From contig OX457042.1 of assembly GCA_949752735.1 (NCBI GenBank), positions 38,450,195-38,514,194 of the forward strand: a stretch of 64,000 bases of DNA, read 5' to 3'. The notes under the pieces are model-generated. The model searched no databases and had not been told where the DNA came from. It saw nothing but the letters and a program-made list of their open reading frames with translations. Source of the DNA: Lumbricus terrestris (taxonomy: Eukaryota > Annelida > Clitellata > Crassiclitellata > Lumbricidae). The position numbers and the translations under genes are program-made. Shown here piece after piece: positions 56,101 through 64,000 of the stretch. Every line of letters begins with the position of its first letter. Position 1 is the first letter of the stretch.

Positions 56101-59100
56101 TTTGGCATCCAATGCAGTGATTTAAGTATTGGTGATATGTACGACGTGCACTTATTATGACGTACATTTTTAATGATTGATCTGACCAAGATGTTTGTGG
56201 ACAGCAATAGAAAAGACGGACCTACCCAGAAGCTTAATTTAGTTTGGTTTTTAAATGCCAGTAGTTAGCCAGACAGCCACAGAAATGGAATGTGGCAGCT
56301 AATCCTGCAGAGACCATGGATGTGGGCAGAAGTAAAATTAATGTGTTTTAACAGGTTGGAATCAGGCACAATGCCCAAACTGAGGGCTGAACAGTTTCGT
56401 TGTATGACCGAAGTGCTAAGGTGAATAGAATTCAAATAATTAGAGTTCTTGAGTTGTTGTGGAGTTCCAAAAAGAAGTGCAACTCATTTTTGATGGATTT
56501 AAGGTGCTCAATCTATTTTCTGCATTCCAAGACTAGATTTGGTAAAAAGCATTGGGTAGCAGAGGGAGAGAACTAGATGAGGGTGGAATTGATAAAAGAA
56601 AATTAAAAGAAACTCTTAAGCATGCGGCAAAGATGGTGTAAAGTTGAGTGTCATCAGTATACAGATCATGGTGTTTCAGACCACTTTGACTCGGTAAAAC
56701 AGTACAAATGAGACTGATCACTGCAATTTTGATAGACAGAGAACAATTTTAAGCATCTTGGTCAGACAAATTCACAATGGATGACGATTACAGTTTAATG
56801 CGTTTCTGTTCCTTGTTCTGTTTGTTTGGTTTAGATCATTGAGTATGAGAATCGAATCCGTGACTATTCCACTCCTGATAAAATCTTTCGATATTTTGCC
56901 ACTCTGAGAGTGCATAGTGAAGGAATGGAACCAGAAGTTTATATGACTCCAGATGATTTTGTGCGCTCCATTACACCAGGAGCTAAGCAGAACGAAGGTA
57001 TTGAATACTTCAAGAAGCTGTTGACTTGTAGTTAAACGTTTGGTTTAATATATGTAATTGGAATAATCTGAGTTATATTTTAAGTTACTGTGTGTACATT
57101 TTTTTTATTATATGTCATTGTGAATGTATTATTTCCTTGGTGTAGCCACCTCCAATATTTTGTGATTGCAATCACATTTAGCCTTTTGTTCAAATTTAAG
57201 ATATTTTAGTGGAGAAACAAATTGCTAAATTGGTGTTACATTTTATATGATATTACATTCTACTGGTCAGTGGAAGTAGGCATGTAGAAATCTTTCATTT
57301 GCTTCTAAGATGCATCATAAGATCTTCTTTATGTCACTCCAATTTTGTGACATTAAGAGAGGCTGTTCATAGAAAAGGCAACTTTTCCAGTAGCCACATC
57401 AGTCTCGTGATTACCCTTATTTCAAGTGCTGTGTTTATTGTTTTTTCCGGTCTCATTGGCTTCTGCAGGCTTCTTAGATCATCTGAAGTTGCTTTGTTGG
57501 TCATTCATCAAGTAATGCACATTGAGGCATTGTTATTTATTTCTTTATTTCTTGCATTTGCTATAGCATCCCTTCAAGTTCTCTACTCAGAGGCGCTCCT
57601 GGCCACAGCGCAGACGCTGCATCGGAGTTTCATGCCAAAGAGCATGAGCAATTGCAAGTGACATGCCAAAGAGCATGAGCAATTGCAAGTGACCTGCCAA
57701 AGAGCATGAGCAATTGCAAGACGGAGGTTTGACTTGCTCAAGGTCCCTACGTGATATCTTGAGTGGGATTTGAACCTGGATTTTTTTTCCGACTTCAAGG
57801 TACTGAACCCACCACTGCCACCACTGCACCCCACAGTTTTATTGACTATGTAGAAGTTGCAAGATTGGTGAAGATTAACCCCATTTGTATAAATGTTAGA
57901 TGAATACAAGCAAATGAATCAAGTCACTTTGAAACTGTGATTCGTTGTAAATTATTAAATTTTGAATTTAAGTTCATTAGGGCCACCGAAAAAACGGCAT
58001 GTGCATATTTATTTATATATGCCTTTAGATGTATATATTGAGTATTTTTTTATATACATATATATAATGTGTAGACCTTTAATTTATTATTTTTAATAGC
58101 CGGTGACCACACCCGGCAGATTTTGTTAAAACTGCCCGGACCTGGTACCCGGTTGAAAACAACCCCCGGCTATACCCTATTTGTAATGCAGACATTGCAT
58201 TACAAATATTCTTTGTTGTAGAATATTAATGAGAATCTGTTTAATATTAATAATTTAGTCAGATATTTTAATTACTGCTTCTGTATGATCTGTGTTTTTT
58301 TTTGCTTTTTAGGCTATGGCTTGGATCAGTTTAAGCGCTATGATCCAAAGGTAACAACTTTCTAACCCTACTTTATAAATACTTGTGAACTAATTACCAC
58401 ATTTTTGCAGATATAAAACGCACCGTATATAACACGCACCCGTTATATAACCCGCTACTTTTAGGGCTTTGAGTAAAAAATTTATTATATAAAACGCACA
58501 CAACTATGACATTCACCCGATTATAACACGCACGCATTTTCGTGCATCCACCTACGAGTATTGAAATGATCTAAGATGGCGATCCTCGTGGAGGTGAGGA
58601 CCGGAGGTTTGATTTGGATTCGTGAATAAGCTCGACATTTCCTTCATGAATGAATTAGATTTAAATGATGACAGTTTAAATAAATCCGACAATAAAAAAT
58701 TGTGTGATATGATCAAGCGACGAAAATAGAATGAGTTTGGCCAAAGGAAACTCCGACTTTGACACAAGTTAAAGGTATGCGGCACAATGTTTTCTAAATG
58801 GAAATTGGTATGGAAATATTGGTTGATGGGTGACCTATGCTGCAATATGTGCACTTCCTTTTTGATGCCACTGCAATATTTGTATTCCTGATGTGTAAGA
58901 GGCAGTGCAAGCTCTGAGATACACACACGACAGACTCGAAGAAGGTTCTAGAAGACGAACATAGCATAGGATGACTCGTTGACTCAGCATTTGTAAGAAA
59001 CTGCTTGAAAAAAGTATTAAGGTATTAAACATATATATATATATATACATGAAAGAACAATTTTCCAATGATAAAATGAACAGTTTTTTGTGTGTAGTTA

Positions 59101-62100
59101 ATTTGTCACTTTAAACCTGGCATTTGTAACAGCTACATTGAACATATCCAACGGTTCTTCAGCACATGTCAAGTTAGATGGTGGTTGACTGACACACTAA
59201 GATGGTTCTGTGTGCAAAATATCTTGCAACTGATGAACCCCATTGAAGAGTGTCAGACTGACAGTCTCAGTTTGTTGCTTGTTCTACAAATTCTGACTGA
59301 AAATATCAATGTTGTGGTGTTGGTTAATTTCAAGTCACTGAACAACATGCATAATCCTCCTGCAGTTGACTCCATGAATTATGAGTTGTGATACAGGGTC
59401 CTAGCCTTTTTTGTGTGTCTTACAACCAGACTGGTGGTTGATTTTGCAGAAAGACACTGTAGTCTGTGAACTTCCAGCCAGTAGCATCTTCTGGAAATTA
59501 GGACAACATGGACTGATATCTTTTTCAGATTACATGTTTCTGTTGGTTGTCTTGTCAAGTAAGAAATTTTACTTTTTCTTTAGATATTGGAAATTGACTT
59601 GCAAAGTTCTTCATGTAATGCTGGGCTTAATTCATTCTGGAAGCACTTGCAAAAGCCTTGTAAATACATCTACTAAGTATTCTTGGCAAACATATTGCTG
59701 CATATGGTGTATAGGTTCTATAGGGTTGTTGACTTTTAAACATTGTGTACTCTGCCATGCATGTATAATTGTATATATTACTGTTGAAAGTGACATATAT
59801 TTTTATTTTATGAGCAAAATTTTGCTTCACTTTGTTTTGTATTGATTAGTTTTTAAACATAGATATATATGTTTTCAGCTCCTCCAAGGATGTTTGAAAT
59901 TGCCTTCAAAATGTTTGACCTCAATGGGGATGGAGATTTAGAGTTTGAAGAATTTGAAAGGGTATGTGACTATGCATATCTAGAGTTGCCATTTTTTCCT
60001 GCCTGTACGTCATGCTTCAAATTACATGTTGTTGTTTGACTGTGATTATCAGATTGCATTGCATACAAACGTGTAGAAAAGCTGTATCCATCTGAATAAA
60101 TGATTGTTATCAAGGGAAAGATGTTTCATAATTGTTGTTAAGGCTACACGTAACCTTTACAGTCCTATTACAGCTGAGTTCTGTATCATGCTGCTACAGT
60201 GCTACATGTTAATTTGGATTGACCAAGTTGAAACGAACTACACTAATGAACCTGTCTCTGCTACCTGCAACTTGTTTTAATTTAGATGCAAATGTGTAGA
60301 ACCCTAGACCCAGTGTTTTTGGTGTTAGAAGTGCATGTTATGATGAGCTGAATTGTCAAAATTGGTTGAAACCATAATATGTCGGTCCTTGTCGGACCAT
60401 GGCATGTGCTCTGCTGTGTCCCACTATAGGTCTTTGCCCATATTGACCATTCGGCTTGGAACGTCTTCCCAGATTACTTCGCCTTGAGTTACTCTCACCT
60501 TCCCAGTCCTGGAGGCGCCTTAAGACCTTCTTGATTGCTGACAAAGGCACTGATGCAGCTTCTCTTGGTGGCTGATTATCTGCACCTCAGGGGCCGTATG
60601 CATATGACCAGGCATAGGCTAATGCAGGTGTAGAGCCTATACTCGACATAGCTAATCCAGACTTAGCCCTTGGAATTTGGCCATATGCATGGAAACAGAA
60701 TAGCAAGAGACATAGTTAATCTGGACATTCCTTGCACCCGACGATGCATGATGCTGGCTCTTTCCCTCAATTCAATAGGTTATAGGTTATAGCTGAGCAT
60801 GCACGCGTAAAAGATATTTATATGCGGTCGTTGCCAGGGCGGCGAAAACAAGATGGGCCAGAGGGCAATAACGATGGGCGCCTATTGTTCACGCTGTCCT
60901 GCGAAAGTCGGCTGTCTATTGTTCACAATGGGAATAGCTGGCTTACTCCTACTTCAGTGTTGGAATACCTTGCTCAACCCATGCATACGGAATTAACCCA
61001 CTACTCCCGCATAGGCCAGATGTAAGCTAGGTGTAAAAGTTATACCTTCTTATGCACTATGGCCCCTGGTGCTCATGATTTCGGTGTGACTGTACATGCA
61101 CATTGCAAATTTAATTAAAATAATATTAATAATGATGCTGTTAGAGCCATGTTTGCAGATATGCTATTCATGCAGAGCTGTGAGGTGTAAGCTTACACTC
61201 AGATTTCTTCTATTCCTGGCCCAAAGATTCCTCTGCTCTTTTTTGCAAGATGATTTGGTTCTATTGGCCCGAACTTCTACCGTCCGGCATAGAAATTTCC
61301 AGCATTATTTAGACTTGGCTCAAACTCTGACTAGCAAACACACAGTGTGTGTAAAATGACCCCATAAAAACATTCAAATTTGATTTCTGAGTAAGTACAT
61401 GCCTCACTTTTGTACTTCTACTAAAAGTTACATGATCTTGTAGAAATTGGTTATTCTGGTTATTGACCACTCAGCTATTACACTGTGTTGCCATTACCAT
61501 ATAGTTGATGGACTTTTCAGTGACTTGCAGTTAGATTATGCACATAATCAATTATAATTGCTAGCCGCTGGCAAGAACAGGGCAGACGGTAACAGTTGTG
61601 TGCAAATGCAGTAAATTTATTGGACAGTAAAACAGTTTTGAGGATTTGTTGTTTTCTGAGTTTTGGATATGTACCACTTTAGGTGCGTGAGGTGCTGCGA
61701 TCTCAAAGCAGTGTTGGAATGCGGCACAGAGACCATGCTGTCACTGGAAATACACTGAAGGCAATGAGCTCTGGTCTATCAGCCTACTTTTTTGGTCCAA
61801 AACTTGACCAGAAGTTGACTGTTGAGAAGTTCTTGGATTTTCAGCGCCAGCTTCAAACTGAGATACTTCGACTTGAGGTGAAATTATCTTCTGCATAATT
61901 GCTTCAAAAGTGCCATTTGTATTATTATTGGTTTTTTATATATTTGATTTATTAGTGATCACAACATTATTTTTGTTTCGTGGTGCAGTGATTTGAATTC
62001 TTGTGCATGAGTTATTATTCAAATGGAAAAGTTGTGAGTGGTCATCTTTGCCAGATTTATGAAGGTTTCATTGATGTAAAATGAGGGTAGAGTAAATTAA

Positions 62101-63428
62101 AGCGTATTCATATACATCTGAAGCTGGATACGCTTTAATTTTTCTCTGCCCTCATTCACAACCTTTGGATGAAGTGACGTAGGATGAGTTATAGTTGTGG
62201 AAAGCATTAGCTCACGATTTCTTAAAGGTAGCTGCCAAGAGATTCTCAGCAGTTTCAGCACAGTATTTAACTCACTTGTTGCCAAGATTTATAAGACTCA
62301 CTGAGTCACTGTGGTACACTGACCACATCCAATTTCTGATGAAAGATTGTCTGCATATAGTAAACTTTTCTAATCAAGAAAATGTTGTTACATCGGCTTT
62401 TTACAGTTTCAACGCTATGAACTGGAGAATGGGAAAATGTCAGAACGTGATTTTGCAGAGAGCCTGATTGCATATGCTGGGCACAATGCCAAGAAACGAA
62501 TAAAGATGATGCGTCGTGTGAAGAAAGAGTTCAAAGAGAACCAGAAGGTGAGTCTGCTGCGCTCATCTTGACTTCTGCCGCTCATCTTGACTTCTGTTGC
62601 TCATCTTGACTTCTGCTGCTCATCTTGACTTCTGCTCATCTTGACTTCTGCTGCTCATCTTGACTTCTGCTGCTTATCTTGACTTCTGCTGCTCATCTTG
62701 ACTTCTATTGCCAAGCTCTTTGAGGGAAGGAAGAGCTGCAAAGAGAGAGCGGAAGCTGATTCCATTCTGGGTACAGAGGCATGGGATGCATGCGCTGGCT
62801 GGGTCATATACACAGATCAGACGATGAAAGAATTCTCAAACAGACACTGGACGGGATTCTGACACTTATGCGCAACTCTCTTCTTAGGGTAGCCCCTTCA
62901 TATCTTCGGGCATTGTGTAACCTGGTCTCCACTCTACCTGGCCGCTCAGCCCTTCGCTCGGCTACTAATGGCCTACTTGTTGTCCCTCGCATGCATGGAG
63001 CTACGGCCCAATCTAGAAGCTTTGCTTATGTTGGTCCTTCTTGTTGGAATCGCCTTCCCCACAAGATACGTCTTGAGCTCCTTGGCCTTTCTCTTCCCTT
63101 GTTTCGTAAATGCTTGAAGACTATTCTATTTGATGGCGGGAGCACTAGCTGGTGTCGGGAGCGCTACTGAATCTGTGAGCGGCGCTTTATAAATATTCGA
63201 TTACAATTACAATTAAGGTAAGGTTTGTTTAAATTTATACACATGGATATTGGTTGAGTTATGATAAGAATAGTGGTGGGGCTTGGAATGATTCAGTTGT
63301 TTGCATTACTGTTAACCAGGGTATTACTTTTGAGGAATATCTGGACTTCTTTCAAGTTCTGAAGTTCATCAATGACATTGACACTGCCCTTATGTTCTAC
63401 CATGTTGCTGGAGCATCCATAGACAAAG
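50154..63428 (+). CDS. MICU1: MICU1, mitochondrial calcium uptake protein 1 (5' nine coding exons)
   Basis: MICU1 is the intermembrane-space EF-hand protein that gates the mitochondrial calcium uniporter. Coding exons are 50154-50449, 50649-50832, 56835-56997, 58313-58350, 59450-59558, 59879-59961, 61683-61877, 62407-62547 and 63320-63428. All visible junctions are GT/AG and all phases agree, giving 439 codons plus one base. Exon 1 is Arg/Cys-rich, fits a mitochondrial targeting sequence, and ends with a hydrophobic stretch ([15 protein letters not shown], about 81-96). Exon 2 has an acidic linker, the polybasic KKRKKKR (147-153) and GFRDRK. Exon 3 has [19 protein letters not shown] and FVRSITP. 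EF-hand 1 is [12 protein letters not shown] (277-288), with canonical Ca2+ ligands. Exon 5 is the least conserved and two residues shorter than the human counterpart as remembered. Exon 7 holds [15 protein letters not shown] and exon 9 [14 protein letters not shown]-hand 2 and the C-terminus lie beyond the window. The polybasic site favours MICU1 over MICU2/3. Confidence 0.94.
51037..51119. mobile_element. Small MITE in MICU1 intron 2
   Basis: TTAACACATTCAGTGCC at the left pairs with GGCAGTGAATGTGTTATA at the right. The centre is the palindrome ACGTACGTATATATACGTAC. TTAA-type ends suggest a piggyBac-like MITE, with one base changed at the right end. Confidence 0.6.
52120..52620. repeat. Tandem duplication of about 265 bp in MICU1 intron 2
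   Basis: The block GTCGTCTATATTTC, then GGTCGTTTGTTTGCGTTC, then ATATCATGACTAGAGTCAGT occurs at about 52158-52350 and again at about 52424-52590. Confidence 0.75.
52613..53390. mobile_element. Inverted-repeat element in MICU1 intron 2
   Basis: AAAAAAAATGTGTTTCCGGT near 52620-52640 is inverted at 53160-53195 and again at 53345-53375 (ACCGGAAACATAACATTTTT). The outer limits and target duplication could not be fixed. Confidence 0.5.
53445..54202. mobile_element. MITE with CCGTATATACTCGCGTATAA ends, 758 bp
   Basis: The left end CCGTATATACTCGCGTATAA pairs with the right end TTATACGCGAGTATATACGG. TATACTA flanks both sides (7 bp; 53438-53444 and 54203-54209). A 26-bp unit, GGACAACCGCACCGAGCGCA plus GTAAGA, is tandemly doubled at about 53805-53856. 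Confidence 0.7.
54508..56020. mobile_element. hAT-like element, 1513 bp, inside the LINE
   Basis: Ends AGGGCCCCCAGAAATTTGCG and a right end finishing AATTTCTGGGGGCCCT. The flanks GTCTAATT and ACCTAATG agree at 5 of 8 positions, as in an old 8-bp duplication. TTTGCGC words are common near both ends. Confidence 0.65.
54844..55522 (+). mobile_element. Non-autonomous Helitron, 679 bp, inside the hAT-like element
   Basis: Starts TCTATATAAATAAAAATG and ends GGGTACAGCTAG, inserted between A (54843) and T (55523). CCACAGCAACGCGTGG near the end can form a short hairpin. A purine-rich GGGAGA tract (about 55275-55470) lies inside and creates long but low-complexity open frames on both strands. Confidence 0.78.
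57545..57835 (-). mobile_element. tRNA-derived SINE in MICU1 intron 3
   Basis: On the minus strand GGTTCAAATCC (57766-57776) fits a Pol III B box. The distal end AGCGCCTCTGAGTAGAGAAC matches the SINE at 63830-64000 and the 3' tail of LINEs here. A 31-bp unit with TGCCAAAGAGCATGAGCAAT is present three times (57633, 57664, 57695). Confidence 0.7.
60588..61068. mobile_element. hAT-like MITE, 481 bp, in MICU1 intron 6
   Basis: Ends CAGGGGCCGTATGCATA and TATGCACTATGGCCCCTG form an imperfect inverted repeat. The interior has ATATGCATGG. Flanks CTGCACCT and GTGCTCAT agree at only 5 of 8 positions. Confidence 0.6.
62561..62707. repeat. 19-bp minisatellite next to a MICU1 splice donor
   Basis: The unit GCTCATCTTGACTTCTGCT repeats about eight times, some units lacking three or more bases. 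It starts about 14 nt after the donor of the exon ending at 62547. Confidence 0.9.
62715..63215 (+). pseudogene. Chimeric LINE remnant in MICU1 intron 8
   Basis: The first part encodes [20 protein letters not shown], a block usual at the C-terminus of RTE-like LINE ORFs. The frame then passes into [17 protein letters not shown]-type sequence and [14 protein letters not shown], the CR1/L2-type C-terminal end, with a GGCGCTTTATAAATATTCGA tail. Two LINE types appear joined in one open frame of 129 codons (62781-63170). Confidence 0.65.
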
Positions 63429-63829
63429 GTAGGAGATGCTTTGCATTGTCTTACAGGCACCATAGGCATCTTCTGTCTGCTTTCATTATGAGGTTTTGTC
63501 AGTTCAGTCTGCAACATGAGTGATTCTTTCAATGTGCCACTTTAGCTTCCAGGGTTAACTAGTACTGATGACTGTTTGTGATTGCACTGAAGTCTCCGAT
63601 TTTGGCCCTCCAGAGATTTGTGATCAGGCGCCGTGCAATTTTTGCGCATAAATCCATGTATCGCGCAACAGTGTAAACATTAGCAATGTACGCAATTTTA
63701 GAGCAAAATCTGCCAACATCCCACTAATTACTCAAAATTGGGCCTTGATTGGAAATCACTGCAGCGCGTGGAAGTCTAACATAGCAACGACACTGTTTGT
63801 TTGTTTGTATGTTTGTATGTGCACTTGTT

Positions 63830-64000
63830 ATAGTGCCCCTTCAAGCTCTCTCTACTCAGAGGCGCTCCTGAATGCAGAGCGGACACTGCATCGGAGTTTC
63901 ACGCCGAAGCGCTGAGCAATTGTGAGTGAAGAACTTGCCCAAGGTTCGTACGCGGCGAGGTGGATTCGAACCTCAAACCTTCCGGCTTCTAGGCAACAAC
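63830..64000 (-). mobile_element. tRNA-derived SINE, cut by the window end
   Basis: On the minus strand GGTTCGAATCC (63962-63972) is a perfect B box and GAGCGCCTCTGAGTAGAGAG resembles the 3' tail. The matching relative lies at 57545-57835. The A-box end lies outside the window or is beyond recognition. Confidence 0.7.

Larger units (their letters stand above)
54215..56740 (-). pseudogene. LINE remnant in MICU1 intron 2, split by other elements
   Basis: On the minus strand 56640-56720 encodes [18 protein letters not shown], the YADD-box region of an L2/CR1-like RT, with T for A before the two Asp. The 3' end at 54215-54300 reads GAGGCGC...CCTTTATAAATCCT. The middle is interrupted by an hAT-like element. 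Confidence 0.65.

Noticed and set aside
57299..57661. A 120-codon frame with hydrophobic segments in MICU1 intron 3
   Set aside because: It runs into a SINE at its 3' half, starts at a non-ATG codon and has no splice or family support.
60356..60550. A 64-codon minus-strand frame in MICU1 intron 6
   Set aside because: Possibly an old retroelement piece, but no motif could be named; not supported as a gene.
63962..63972. A tRNA gene suggested by the perfect B box
   Set aside because: No cloverleaf or A box at proper spacing was found, and the sequence shares a tail with a second dispersed copy, so it is a SINE.

Overview
The window is metazoan genomic DNA. It holds two spliced host genes with long introns, dense transposable elements and no prokaryotic-style gene packing. 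The recurrent AGGCCTA-type words and the repeat mix (CR1/L2-like LINEs, Ty3/gypsy elements, hAT-like MITEs, Helitrons, foldback elements) suggest a marine invertebrate, perhaps a non-vertebrate deuterostome. That placement is inference.

Region 1 to 32000 is almost entirely mobile DNA. It begins with a 5'-truncated LINE reverse transcriptase frame (150-1868), followed by foldback elements and MITEs. LTR element A (6893-14980, minus strand) has 1447-bp LTRs, a 4-bp target duplication and one Gag-type ORF. A full-size Ty3/gypsy element C (17680-28102, minus strand) has 192-bp LTRs, a 5-bp duplication and Gag-Pol with all catalytic residues visible. C is split by a second LTR element, B (21975-27711, plus strand), which has 1056-bp LTRs and an ORF carrying only a protease-like domain. 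B is flanked by a 43-bp direct repeat instead of the usual 4-6 bp. A and B are related. In both, the ORF starts inside the LTR downstream of its poly(A) signal. They share a core-promoter word, a similar primer site and a long 3' noncoding region with conserved small hairpins, and neither encodes reverse transcriptase or integrase.

Region 32000 to 35300 holds SCOC (short coiled-coil protein), complete in three coding exons, with two LINE fragments head to head in its first coding intron. Region 35300 to 50100 is nested non-autonomous DNA transposons, many with target duplications that can be read directly, two modular foldback families and a Helitron.

Region 50154 to the window end holds the 5' nine coding exons of MICU1, the Ca2+-sensing gatekeeper of the mitochondrial calcium uniporter. 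The gene runs off the right edge before its second EF-hand. Its introns carry a LINE holding an hAT-like element that itself holds a Helitron, two tRNA-derived SINEs, a 19-bp minisatellite beside a splice donor and a chimeric LINE remnant.

Exon borders were set from homology remembered for the families, GT/AG sites and phase agreement. No transcript or database evidence was available.
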